NCBI GenBank assembly: GCA_036265005.1
Contig: DATAPW010000359.1
Location: forward strand, 1-64,000
DNA length: 64,000 nucleotides
Origin: JAMXLO01 sp036265005
GTDB lineage: Bacteria > Pseudomonadota > Alphaproteobacteria > Acetobacterales > Acetobacteraceae
Reading direction: 5' to 3'
A program made the position numbers and the translations under genes. Below the pieces are notes generated by a model. It had not been told where the DNA came from. It made no database searches and was given only the letters and a program-made list of their open reading frames with translations. Positions 26,216 through 34,928 of the stretch are shown here, one piece after another (position 1 is the first letter of the stretch; each line of letters begins with the position of its first letter).

Positions 26216-27919
26216 ATGCCTCGCAAACCGGCAAACCTGCAATACGGCGTGGACGAAGTGCCGCCGCCGTCGGTCATCATCGTCAACGCCCTGCAATACG
26301 TCGCCGTGCTGGCGGCATTCCTGGTGTATCCGCTGATCATGGCGCGCGAGGCGCACGCGTCGGAGGACGTGATCGACAGCGTGCTGAGCTGGTCGATGAT
26401 CATCCTGGCGATCGGCACGACGATGCAGGCGCTGCCCAAAGGCCCCCTGGGCAGCAGCTATCTTGCGCCGAGTACCATGACGGCGGTCTATGTCCCGCCA
26501 TCGCTGGAAGCGGTGCGGCTCGGCGGCCTGCCGCTGATGGCGGGCATGACGATATTCGGCGGCATCGTCGAAGCGGTGCTGTCGCGCTCGATGCACCGGC
26601 TGCGTGCCCTGCTGCCACCGGAACTGGCCGGTGTGGTGATCATGCTGGTCGCCATCGGCAATGGCGCGGTGGGCTTCCGTTATCTGCTGACGCCAGGCTC
26701 GACGCCGCCGGACGCGCGCCATTGGGTGACCGTGGCGACCACCCTGCTGGTCACGGTCGTGCTGAGCGTCTGGGGCAAGGGCATCCTGCGTGCCAGTTGC
26801 GCCCTGGTCGGCATGGGCGTGGGCTACGTGGTGGCACTGTTCCTCGGTCTGGTGCCGCATGATCAGTTGGCTGCGCTGATGGACCTTGCGCCGGTCCAGT
26901 TGCCGCGCACGGACTACTTCGCCTGGTCATTCAACGCACTGATGATCGTGCCGTTCCTGATTGCGGCGCTGGCCAACACCCTGAAGGGGGCCGCATTGCT
27001 GGCGACCGCGGAACGCATCGGCGACGCCGACTGGGTCCGCCCCAACATGACGCGGATCGGCGGCGGCGTGCTTGCCGACGGCATCACCACGGTGCTGTCC
27101 GGTGCGACCTGCGTGTTCGGCGTCAATATCAGCGCACCATCGGTCGGCCTCATCGAAGCGAGCGGCGTTGCCTCGCGAGTGGTCGCCTATGCCATCAGTG
27201 CGATCTTTGTCGTGATGGCGTTCGTGCCCGACGTGATACGGCTGTTCACGCTGATGCCTGCAGCGGTAATCGGCGCGACGTTCCTGTTTACCTCCTGCGC
27301 CATCCTCAAGGGCGGCATCGAGACGATTGCCTCGCGCATGCTCGATGCGCGGCGCACCCTGGTGGTGGGCCTGTCGCTGCTCAACGGCGTGGCGGTCGAA
27401 GCCTTCCCCGGGTTCTTCAACGCGGCACCTGCAGGAATCGCGCCGCTGGTCGGATCGCCGCTGGTTCTGGGTACTGCCGTCGGCTTCATCCTGAACGCGG
27501 TATTCCGGATCGGCACCCGCCGGCGGGCAGCGCTGGCGATTGACCCGCGCGCGATCGACTTCGACGCGATCCACAGCTTCATGGACGGGCGTGGCGAACT
27601 GTGGGGGGCGCGTCGCGCGGTAATCACCCGCGCCAACTACGCAGCACAGCAACTCGTCGAAGTGATCGCCGACAACTGCGGACCACGCGGCCCCATCACG
27701 CTGTCAGGCAGCTTCGATGAGTTCGATCTCACCGTGGAGGCGCGCTACAGCGGCGACCTGCTGGTCCTGCCGGAACGCCGGCCCACCCCTGACGAGATCC
27801 GCGACCATGAGGACGGCGTACGCATGCTGGCCGGCTTCCTGCTGCGCCACAACGCCGACCGTTCGGCGTCGTCCCGGCGTGGCGACGTCTGCACCGTGCA
27901 GTTCCATTTCCACCACTGA
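26216..27919 (+). CDS. NCS2-family permease with an extra C-terminal GHKL-like domain, copy 2
   Basis: This paralogue has the same length (567 residues) and architecture as the gene before it, with one base between stop and start, so it is a recent-looking tandem duplicate that has begun to diverge (for example APSTMTAVYVPPSLEAVRLG against APSVMTAVYVSPSLEAVHLG). The C-terminal domain is again complete, with ANYAAQQLVEVIADNC and GVRMLAGFLLRHNADRSAS. Retention in both copies suggests function. The substrate is presumably a purine or pyrimidine but may differ between copies. A STAS protein gene begins 71 bases downstream. Confidence 0.8.
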   Translation: MPRKPANLQYGVDEVPPPSVIIVNALQYVAVLAAFLVYPLIMAREAHASEDVIDSVLSWSMIILAIGTTMQALPKGPLGSSYLAPSTMTAVYVPPSLEAVRLGGLPLMAGMTIFGGIVEAVLSRSMHRLRALLPPELAGVVIMLVAIGNGAVGFRYLLTPGSTPPDARHWVTVATTLLVTVVLSVWGKGILRASCALVGMGVGYVVALFLGLVPHDQLAALMDLAPVQLPRTDYFAWSFNALMIVPFLIAALANTLKGAALLATAERIGDADWVRPNMTRIGGGVLADGITTVLSGATCVFGVNISAPSVGLIEASGVASRVVAYAISAIFVVMAFVPDVIRLFTLMPAAVIGATFLFTSCAILKGGIETIASRMLDARRTLVVGLSLLNGVAVEAFPGFFNAAPAGIAPLVGSPLVLGTAVGFILNAVFRIGTRRRAALAIDPRAIDFDAIHSFMDGRGELWGARRAVITRANYAAQQLVEVIADNCGPRGPITLSGSFDEFDLTVEARYSGDLLVLPERRPTPDEIRDHEDGVRMLAGFLLRHNADRSASSRRGDVCTVQFHFHH

Positions 27920-27990
27920 ACCTGTGATGCAGGCCATAGCTTCCGGCCGATCGGGGGGTTAGGGTGGTTCCAAAGAAGCAGGGGGCAACG

Positions 27991-28332
27991 ATGGATCTGT
28001 CTGAGGAGGCGGCCGACGACGTGACGATTGTGGCCATCGCCGGTCGGCTGGATACGCAGACGGCTTCCCGCCTGAGCGAGCGGCTGACCGCACTGCTCGG
28101 GTCCGGCCAGTCGCATCTGTTGATCGAGGCGTCGCGGCTGAACTATATCGGCAGCGCCGGCTTCCGTGCCCTTTTGCTTGCCGCGAAGCGCGCCTCGGCG
28201 ATGGGCGGCAGCCTGGCGGTATGCAGCACGACTGGGCCGGTCGCCCGCGTGATCGAGATCGCCGGCCTGCACGAAGTGTTCGAAGTGTATCCATCACGCG
28301 AGGCGGCACTGGCGAGACTGACGGCGGCCTGA
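27991..28332 (+). CDS. STAS-domain protein (anti-sigma-factor-antagonist type)
   Basis: The 113-residue protein is a single STAS domain: DVTIVAIAGRLDTQTASRLS, then LLIEASRLNYIGSAGFRALL where the Ser corresponds to the phosphorylated serine of SpoIIAA/RsbV, then AVCSTTGPVARVIEIAGLHE. AGGGGG lies seven bases before ATG 27991; a GTG at 27964 would add nine residues. In RsbV systems this domain partners a GHKL kinase. Here the two permeases upstream end in a GHKL-like domain, so a regulatory pair is conceivable; it is inference. The gene lies 71 bases after the second permease. Confidence 0.85.
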   Translation: MDLSEEAADDVTIVAIAGRLDTQTASRLSERLTALLGSGQSHLLIEASRLNYIGSAGFRALLLAAKRASAMGGSLAVCSTTGPVARVIEIAGLHEVFEVYPSREAALARLTAA

Positions 28333-28359
28333 CCTCGACCAGGCCTGACCTCGACCAGG
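28328..28359. repeat. Two tandem copies of a 16-base direct repeat
   Basis: CCTGACCTCGACCAGG occurs twice head to tail, at 28328-28343 and 28344-28359, and a third partial copy CCTGAC follows. The first copy contains the stop codon of the STAS gene. Each unit also has self-complementary CCTG/CAGG ends. It lies between the convergent STAS and fdoI genes. Confidence 0.6.
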
Positions 28360-28374
28360 CCTGACAGTTGGGAC

Positions 28375-29016
28375 CTATTCCCCTGTCGCGCGGTGGTGGG
28401 CCGTTTCACGCAGCCATTTGCGGTGGTGGCGCCACGACCAACCCGCGCTGACAACCCCACGGGTCATCGCCTGCACCGAGCCGCGCACCCACAGTGCGGC
28501 GTAGACATGCACAATCCAGATGCCGATGATCGCCACTGCGGCCACGCTGTGCACAAGCTGCGCGAAGCGCTTCTGCCCGATCGTGGAGTACGGGAAGAAG
28601 TACGTGTCCCACACCACGATGCCTGATGCGAACAGCATCAGGATCAGCAACGTCATCGACCAGAACACCAGCTTCTGGCCGGCATTGTAGCGGCCCACCT
28701 CGGGCGCATGCTCCTCGTCGTTGGCCAGCACGCTGCGGATCGAACCGATCCAGCGCGTGTCGTCGCGCTCCCACAGATTGTGGCGGGCGAAGCGGATGAA
28801 CAGCAGCACGAAGCTCAGCAGCAGCACGGTGCCGAACCAGGGATGGATCGCCCGCGTATAGGAGCCGCCGCCGAACAGGTTGGTGAGGAAGAACAGCGAC
28901 GGGTGGAACAGCGCCATGCCCGACAACGCCAGCAGGATCAGCAGGGCAGCGGTAATCCAGTGATTGAGGCGCGCCACGGTGGTGTAGCGCGCCAATGTGC
29001 CAGGGGGCTGTCTCAT
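28375..29016 (-). CDS. fdoI: Formate dehydrogenase gamma subunit, cytochrome b556
   Basis: The 213-residue protein has about four transmembrane helices (ITAALLILLALSGMALFHPS, AIHPWFGTVLLLSFVLLFIR, VFWSMTLLILMLFASGIVVW, VHSVAAVAIIGIWIVHVYAA). Histidines in the first and last helices are placed to bind two b hemes. It passes electrons from the beta subunit to quinone. The ATG overlaps the TGA of fdoH by four bases (ATGA). It is the last gene of the fdoGHI operon and ends 42 bases from a convergent STAS gene. Confidence 0.93.
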   Translation of the reverse strand: MRQPPGTLARYTTVARLNHWITAALLILLALSGMALFHPSLFFLTNLFGGGSYTRAIHPWFGTVLLLSFVLLFIRFARHNLWERDDTRWIGSIRSVLANDEEHAPEVGRYNAGQKLVFWSMTLLILMLFASGIVVWDTYFFPYSTIGQKRFAQLVHSVAAVAIIGIWIVHVYAALWVRGSVQAMTRGVVSAGWSWRHHRKWLRETAHHRATGE

Positions 29017-29915
29017 GGCTGCTTCTCGTTCAGCACGTCGCGTCCGCGCGCTTCGTCCTCCGGCTGGACCTCGTTCGGGCCCGCCACCATCCAGTGCACG
29101 AAGCCGACGACAGCCGTGAACGCGAGGCCGGCCATCGCGATCGGCTTCATCACGCCCTTCCAGGCCTGCACCACCGGGCTGATACTCGGCTGGTCCGGCA
29201 GTCCGGCATAGATCGACGGCGTGTCGGCGTGATGCAGCACGTACATCACATGCGTGCCGCCGACGCCGGCAGGGTCGTACAGCCCGGCCTCGTCGAAGCC
29301 GCGCGATTTCAGGTCCTCGACGCGCTCGCCGGCCCAGGCCGTCATGTCGGACTTGGTGCCGAACAGGATCGCACCGGTCGGGCAGGCCTTCACGCAGGCC
29401 GGCTCCATGCCGACCGCGACGCGGTCGCTGCACAGCGTGCACTTGTAGGCCTTGTGGTCGGCCTGGCTGATCCGCGGAATGTTGAACGGGCAGCCCTTCA
29501 CGCAATAGCCGCAGCCGATGCAGTTCTCGCTGATGAAGTCCACGATGCCGTTGGCGTACTGCACGATCGCGCCGGGCGACGGACAGGCCTCGAGGCAGCC
29601 CGGTTCGGCGCAGTGCATGCATCCGTCCTTGCGGATCAGCCACTCCAGGTTGCCCTTGGGATCTTCCCACTCGGTGAAGCGCATCAGCGTCCAGGTGCTG
29701 GGATCCAGGTCACCGGGATTGTTGTAGCTGCCCTCGAAATACCCGACATCGTCGCGCAGGTCGTTCCATTCCATGCACGCGGCCTGGCACGCCTTGCAGC
29801 CGATGCAGCGCGACACATCGATCAGCTTGGCGACCTCGGGATGCGCACGGATCTGCGGTGTCGTCTCGGTGGAAGCCGAGCGACGGAGGACATCGAGCGA
29901 TTGGAAATCGGCCAT
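29013..29915 (-). CDS. fdoH: Formate dehydrogenase beta subunit, 4Fe-4S ferredoxin type
   Basis: The 300-residue protein has four cysteine clusters (CIGCKACQAAC, CMHCAEPGCLEACP, CIGCGYCVKGCPFNIPR, CTLCSDR with CVKACPTG), ligands of four 4Fe-4S centres. GLAFTAVVGFVHWMVAG near residue 265 is the single membrane helix that docks to the gamma subunit. It carries electrons from the selenium/molybdenum subunit to the cytochrome. It begins 12 bases after fdoG ends and overlaps fdoI, so the operon order is fdoG-fdoH-fdoI. Confidence 0.95.
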   Translation of the reverse strand: MADFQSLDVLRRSASTETTPQIRAHPEVAKLIDVSRCIGCKACQAACMEWNDLRDDVGYFEGSYNNPGDLDPSTWTLMRFTEWEDPKGNLEWLIRKDGCMHCAEPGCLEACPSPGAIVQYANGIVDFISENCIGCGYCVKGCPFNIPRISQADHKAYKCTLCSDRVAVGMEPACVKACPTGAILFGTKSDMTAWAGERVEDLKSRGFDEAGLYDPAGVGGTHVMYVLHHADTPSIYAGLPDQPSISPVVQAWKGVMKPIAMAGLAFTAVVGFVHWMVAGPNEVQPEDEARGRDVLNEKQP

Positions 29916-29927
29916 GATCGCTCTCCC

Positions 29928-32900
29928 TCAGGCGACCGGAACCGCGGCCTTCTCGACGTTCACCAGGAACGCCTTGAATTCCGGGGTTTCCGCGTTGGCA
30001 TCGCCGACGAACGGTGTCAGCACATTGGCGCCGAAGCCTTTGCGCGCCGCGCCGGTGAAGCCCCAATGGATCGGCATGCCGATGGTGTGGATCGGCTTGC
30101 CGTCCACCAGCATCGGTTTCAGCCGCTTCGTGACATAGGCCTTGCACACCACGAAGCCGCGGTTGGATGACAGCCTCACCCATTCGCCCTGGGCGATGCC
30201 CTTCTCCTTCGCGAGCACCTCGCTGATCTCGATGAATTCCTCCGGCTGGAGGATCGCATTGATCTTCGCGTGCTTGGTCCAGAAGTGGAAATGCTCGGTC
30301 AGTCGATAGGTCGTGCCGACATAGGGGAACTGTTCCGCCGTGCCGAAATCCGCGCGATCGCCGGCGAACACGCGGGCAACCGGATTTGGCCCGACCTTCG
30401 GATGCAGCAGGTTCGGCACCGGACTTTCGAACGGCTCGTAGTGCTCCGGATAAGGCCCCTCGCGCATCTGGTCGCGGGCGAACAGCCGCGCCATGCCCTC
30501 GGCCAGCATGATGAACGGGCCGACCCCGGCTTCCGGCTTCACCGCCGGGCCGTAATCCGGCACGTCGATCCCGCTCCACGCCGAGCCGTTCCACTGGATC
30601 AGCGGCTTCGCGGGGTTCCACGGCTTGCCGGATGGATCGGCACTGGCGCGATTGTACAGGATGCGGCGATTGACCGGCCAGGCGAACGCCCAGTTCGGCG
30701 CCAGCCCCTGGTCACGCGGATCGGTGGCATCCCGCCGCGCCATCATGTTGCCGCGCTCGGTCCAGCACCCGGAATAGATCCAGCAGCCGCTCGCCGTCGT
30801 GCCGTCGTCGCGCAACTGCGCGAAGCCATCCAGCAACTGACCGGCACGCAGGGTCACCGCGCCGCTGGCGTCCTTCACCTCGACCAGCGCCTTGCCGTTC
30901 ATCTCCCTGGCCAGTTCGTCTGGGCCCGGCTCGATCGGATTCGTGTAGTTCCAGGTGAGGTTCAGGATCGGATCGGGGAACGCGCCACCGTCCTTGGCGT
31001 ACATGGCGCGCATGCGGCGGAACAGCCCCGACATGATGGCAATGTCGCTCTTCGCCTCGCCTGGCGCGTCAGCCGCTTTCCAATGCCATTGCAGCCAGCG
31101 CGACGAGTTCGTCAGGCTGCCGTCTTCCTCGGCAAAGCATGTCGTCGGCAGCACGAACACCTCCGTCGCGATCTTCGACGGATCGGACGGGTTCTTGTCG
31201 CCGTGGTTCTGCCAGAAGCTGGCAGTTTCGGTCTCCAACGGATCCATCACCACGAGGAACTTCAGCTTGCCCAGCGCGGCGCGGATCTTCTTCTTGTTGG
31301 GGAACGACTGCAGCGGGTTGAAGCCCTGGCAGATGTAGCCGTTGATCTTGCCCTGCGCCATCAGCTCGAACGCGCGCAGGATGTCGTAGGTCGGCACATC
31401 GAGTTTCGGCAGGTAGTCGTATGCCCAGTCATTGTCCGCGGTTGCCACGGCGCCATAGTTCGACTTCTGCAGGCTGACGATGAACTTCCCGTAGTTTTGC
31501 CAGAAGCTGGTCTGCCCGGGGCGCAGCGGCCTGAAGGCGCGGGTCTTCATGTAGTCGGCGAAGCTTGGCTCGCTGTCCTTCGGCAGGTTGAGATAGCCGG
31601 GCATCAGGTTGGACAGCAGCCCGACATCGGTGAGGCCCTGGATGTTGGAATGCCCGCGCAGCGCATTCATGCCGCCGCCGGCGACGCCGATATTGCCCAG
31701 CAGCAGCTGGACCATCGCCATGGCGCGGATGTTCTGGCTGCCGACCGAATGCTGCGTCCAGCCCAGCGCATACATGCTGGTCAACGCCTTGTCGGGCGCC
31801 GCGGTGGTGGCGATCAGCTCGCACACCGCGAGGAACTTGTCCTGCGGCGTGCCGCAAACCCTCTCCACCATCTCGGGGGTGTAGCGATCGACGTGCTGCT
31901 TCAGCAGATTGTAGACGCAGCGCGGATGCTGCAGCGTCGGGTCGGATTTGACAAAGCCGTCTTCACCCAGTTCGTAGTCCCAGCTTGAGCGGTCGTAATC
32001 GTTCTTCTCCGGCGAGAAGCCGCTGAACAGCCCATCCTGGAAGCCGAAGCCTTCCTTCACGATCAGCGATGCATTGGTGAACGACGCGACGTACTCGTGC
32101 TGGATGGCATCCTTGCCGATGAGATAGCGCATCACGCCGTTGAGGAACGCGATGTCGGTGCCAGGCCGGATCGGCGCGTAGAGATCCGCCACCGAAGCGG
32201 TGCGGGTGAAGCGCGGATCCACCACCACCAGCCTGGCGTGGTTGTGCATCTTGGCTTCGACCACCCATTTGAAGCCGCACGGGTGCGCCTCGGCGGCATT
32301 GCCGCCCATCACCAGGATCACGTTGGCATTCTTGATGTCCTGCCACGTGTTGGTCATCGCGCCGCGACCGAATGTTGGAGCCAGACTGGCTACCGTCGGT
32401 CCGTGTCAGACCCGCGCCTGATTATCGAACACCACCATGCCGAACGAGCGCACCACCTTCCAGGTGAGCAAGGCGGTCTCGTTGGAGGACGCCGATGCCG
32501 CCAGCATACCGGTCGAGGTCCAGCGGTTCACCGTGGTGCCGGCGGGATTCCTGGCGATGAAGTTCTTGTCGCGATCGTCCTTCATCAGCCTGGCGATGCG
32601 GTCGAGCGCGTCATCCCAGCTGATGCGCCTGAATTCGTTGGAGCCGGGCGCACGCACCATCGGATATTTCACCCGCGTCGGCGCGTGCACCACGTCGAGC
32701 AGCGCAGCGCCCTTCGGGCACAGCGTACCGCGGTTCACCGGATGATCCGGATCGCCTTCGATATGGATGATGCTGCCCTTGGAATTCTTTGCCCCGTCGC
32801 CCGAACTGTAGATCAGGATACCGCAGGCGACCGCGCAGTAGGTGCAGGTATTGCGCGTCTCGGTCGCTCGCGCGAGTTTGAAAGGCCGCACCGAAGCAGC

Positions 32901-32999
32901 CAATGCTTCGCCAGAAGTTCCGAATCCCAGCGCGCCGATACTGGAAACTGCAAGACTCGCGCCACTGAGCTTGACGAAACCGCGCCGATTGATATCCAT
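29928..32999 (-). CDS. fdoG: Selenocysteine-containing formate dehydrogenase alpha subunit, Tat-exported (in-frame TGA at codon 198)
   Basis: The frame is interrupted by TGA at 32406-32408 and continues exactly in frame with HGPTVASLAPTFGRGAMTNT, the sequence that follows selenocysteine in FdnG/FdoG; before it stands FGMVVFDNQARV. The full chain is 1023 residues with Sec198, against 1015 and Sec196 in Escherichia coli FdnG. The N terminus MDINRRGFVKLSGASLAVSS is a Tat signal. Cys52, Cys55, Cys59 and a later GTLCPKG bind the 4Fe-4S centre; the rest binds bis-MGD molybdenum or tungsten. It oxidises formate in the periplasm. GGGAGG precedes ATG 32999. This is not a pseudogene, as selB and fdhE are nearby and the SECIS is intact. 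Confidence 0.95.
32366..32408 (-). promoter_or_regulatory. Bacterial SECIS hairpin with the recoded UGA codon
   Basis: On the minus strand the UGA (32408-32406) is followed by GACCGA (32401-32396) pairing with TCGGTC (32371-32366). Above it GG at 32394-32393 can pair with CC at 32378-32377, then T32392 is bulged. AGCCA (32391-32387) pairs with TGGCT (32383-32379) around the loop GTC (32386-32384). A bulged U before a short upper stem and a GU in the apical loop are the features bound by SelB in the Escherichia coli hairpins. The spacing to UGA is normal. Confidence 0.85.
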
Positions 33000-33240
33000 G
33001 GCAGCCTCCCCGCGACCGTCGGCCCACGTTTCGGGGCCATCAATTGGCCGTGATACTACCATGACTTTCTGCGCAATGGAACCGCATTTGCTTCCCTTCG
33101 GGCGGGAGTTGCGGGTTAATGGCCGGGCCATGTCCCATTGAATGAGGCGATTTTCGCCTTTTGGTTCTATTCCGGCGTCTATGCGACTGCTACAAATTGG
33201 TTGCGACATGCATTCAGCCGCAGCTCAAGGGGAGGCAATG

Positions 33241-33393
33241 ATGTCAAAAATCCATCGTGATGGGCCCTCGCGCTCGCCGACGGAGGAAGCACCATGCGGG
33301 TCTCGCCGCCTCCGGGCCACGGCGCAGTGGACCGTTTTTTTCGCGATATCCTTTGCTCTGACCGCCGGCGTCCTGATCCTCGCCCACGTCTAG
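33241..33393 (+). CDS. Possible 50-residue membrane protein, divergent from fdoG
   Basis: The frame gives a short charged N part (MSKIHRDGPSRSP) and one C-terminal hydrophobic helix (TVFFAISFALTAGVLILAHV). GGGGAGG sits five bases before ATG 33241; ATG 33238 is adjacent. Start and ribosome site are good but the protein is very short and not recognised. It diverges from fdoG with 241 bases between, so it might share its control. The intervening bases 33000-33237 must hold the fdo promoter; I see no convincing FNR or sigma-54 site. Confidence 0.45.
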   Translation: MSKIHRDGPSRSPTEEAPCGSRRLRATAQWTVFFAISFALTAGVLILAHV

Positions 33394-33470
33394 GCTGCGG
33401 CTGCGATCAGTCGTCACGGCGAGGAACGCAGCGCTGACCCAAAGGCTCCCTACTGCCAAACCTCATTGAT

Positions 33471-33559
33471 GATGACCCATGCGTTGTGCCCACTGTCATG
33501 GCCGGGCCACGCCCCGGCCATGACAGTGGGATCGATGAGTCGCTATCAACGAGCGTTGG
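33471..33559. repeat. Intergenic palindromic repeat, copy 3 (perfect hairpin, reaches into a CDS)
   Basis: CCCACTGTCATGGCCGGG (33489-33506) and CCCGGCCATGACAGTGGG (33513-33530) are a perfect 18-base inverted repeat with a 6-base loop. The flanks match copies 2 and 4 in reverse orientation: ATGACCCATGCGTTG at the left and TATCAACGAGCGTTGG at the right. The right flank includes the last codons and stop of the isomerase gene at 33546. This is a minimal copy lacking the internal segment of copies 2 and 4. Confidence 0.8.
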
Positions 33560-34160
33560 TGCAAGTCGCGATCGCCTCTTCGACATCGCGCAGCCTGTCC
33601 TTGCCGAAGAAGATCTCGTCGCCGACGAAGAATGTCGGCGAACCGAACGTGCCGCGCTCGACCGAACGCTGCGTGTTCGCCAGCAGCTCGTTCTTCACGT
33701 CAGCGGTCTGCGTGAGCGCCAGGATCCGCTCGCCATCCAGACCCGACTCGGCGAGCGCCGCACGTAGCACCTCGGCGTCGTCCAGCTTCTTCGGATCGGC
33801 CCACATATGCCGGTAGATCTCGTCCACATACCGCTCGAATATGCCGAGACCCCGCGCCGCAATCGCCCCGCGCATCAGCACCAGGGTGTTCACCGGAAAG
33901 TACGGGTTGGCGGCGAACCGCGTGATCCCGTGGCGCTGCACGAAGCGCGCCGTTTCCAGGCGCTGGTACTCCGGCTTGTTCCTGATGCCCGCAAGGCTTT
34001 CGGCAGGCGAGCGGTTGTTGGTGAGCTTGAACACGCCGCCCAGCAGGATCGGCACGTAGGTGAATGTCTCCCCGGTCCGGCGCTCGATATCCGGGATCAC
34101 CAGATGGCTCAGATAGGCGTTCGGGCTGCCGAAATCGAAGTGGAATTCTACCCTGCTCAT
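33546..34160 (-). CDS. 2-hydroxychromene-2-carboxylate isomerase-like DsbA-fold protein
   Basis: The 204-residue protein begins MSRVEFHFDFGSPNAYLSHL, the kappa-GST / HCCA isomerase opening, and ends with FGSPTFFVGDEIFFGKDRLR, matching the family's GVFGVPTF region. Such enzymes use glutathione to isomerise aromatic degradation intermediates; the true substrate is unknown here. ATG 34160 is five bases after the SDR gene's stop; ATG 34172 is in frame and overlaps it. The last residues TNAR and stop derive from the palindromic repeat that follows. It forms a pair with the SDR gene. Confidence 0.87.
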   Translation of the reverse strand: MSRVEFHFDFGSPNAYLSHLVIPDIERRTGETFTYVPILLGGVFKLTNNRSPAESLAGIRNKPEYQRLETARFVQRHGITRFAANPYFPVNTLVLMRGAIAARGLGIFERYVDEIYRHMWADPKKLDDAEVLRAALAESGLDGERILALTQTADVKNELLANTQRSVERGTFGSPTFFVGDEIFFGKDRLRDVEEAIATCTNAR

Positions 34161-34165
34161 CGCGC

Positions 34166-34909
34166 TCACCATTTTTCGCCGAACGGACGGATTTCCTGCT
34201 CGAACGTCCACGCATCGCGTGGCTGCCGATAAAGCTGCCAATACGCATCGGCGACGGCGGCCGGGCGCATCAGCCGGCCGGGATCGAGGTTCGCCAATGC
34301 CGCCTCGCCCTCCCGCTCCCTGATCCGTCCACGCACCCATTCGGTATCCACGCCGGCGTCGATAATCAGATGCGCGACGTGGATGTTCTTCGGTCCGAGT
34401 TCGCGCGCGGCACTCTGGGCGACCGCCCGCAGCCCGAACTTGGCAGCCGCGAATGCGGCGTAGCCGACGCCGCCGCGCAGGCTGGCCGTCGCACCGGTGA
34501 AGAAGATTGCGCCCTGACCGCGCGGCAGCATCAGCCGCGCTGCCTCGCGACCGGCGAGGAAGCCCGCATAGCACGCCATCTCCCACACCTTGCGGAACAC
34601 GCGTTCGGTGGTATCGACCAGTGGGAAATTGACGTTCGCGCCGACATTGAAGATGCAGACTTCCAGCGGAGCCAGCGCATCGGCCGTGCGCAGGAATTCG
34701 GTGATGCCGTCCTCCTGCCGCGCGTTGAGCGAACGCGCCACGATGCGGCCGCCTTGCGCCTCGACGTCGGCCACCAGCGGCGCAAGCTTTTCCCCGTTGC
34801 GCCGTCCGGCAAACACCGTGAAGCCCTCGGCGGCGAATTTCCTGGCGATCGCACTGCCGATGAAGTCGCCGGCGCCGATCACTGCTGCGGTGGCGTTCCT
34901 GGGTTCCAA
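34166..34909 (-). CDS. SDR-family oxidoreductase
   Basis: The 247-residue protein starts with AAVIGAGDFIGSAIARKFAA, a variant TGxxxGxG cofactor site, then FNVGANVNFP (the NNAG-like motif) and a Ser/YxxxK region in FFTGATASLRGGVGYAAFAAAKFG, where the catalytic Tyr and Lys are recognisable. It is a classical short-chain dehydrogenase with NAD(P). The start is TTG, well supported by GGAGGG seven bases upstream. It lies between the EmrB gene and the isomerase gene on the same strand. Substrate not assigned. Confidence 0.83.
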   Translation of the reverse strand: MEPRNATAAVIGAGDFIGSAIARKFAAEGFTVFAGRRNGEKLAPLVADVEAQGGRIVARSLNARQEDGITEFLRTADALAPLEVCIFNVGANVNFPLVDTTERVFRKVWEMACYAGFLAGREAARLMLPRGQGAIFFTGATASLRGGVGYAAFAAAKFGLRAVAQSAARELGPKNIHVAHLIIDAGVDTEWVRGRIREREGEAALANLDPGRLMRPAAVADAYWQLYRQPRDAWTFEQEIRPFGEKW

Positions 34910-34928
34910 CGGCCTGCCCTCCGGTTCA

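Noticed and set aside
33145..33163. AGGCGA/TCGCCT hairpin followed by TTTT, looking like an intrinsic terminator
   Set aside because: The stem is only six pairs and no gene is transcribed into it from the left on that strand; it lies in the fdoG upstream region and may be chance.
29928..33209. Reading the formate dehydrogenase alpha region as two genes or a pseudogene
   Set aside because: The TGA is in frame, flanked by conserved residues, followed by a SECIS hairpin, and selB and fdhE are nearby.
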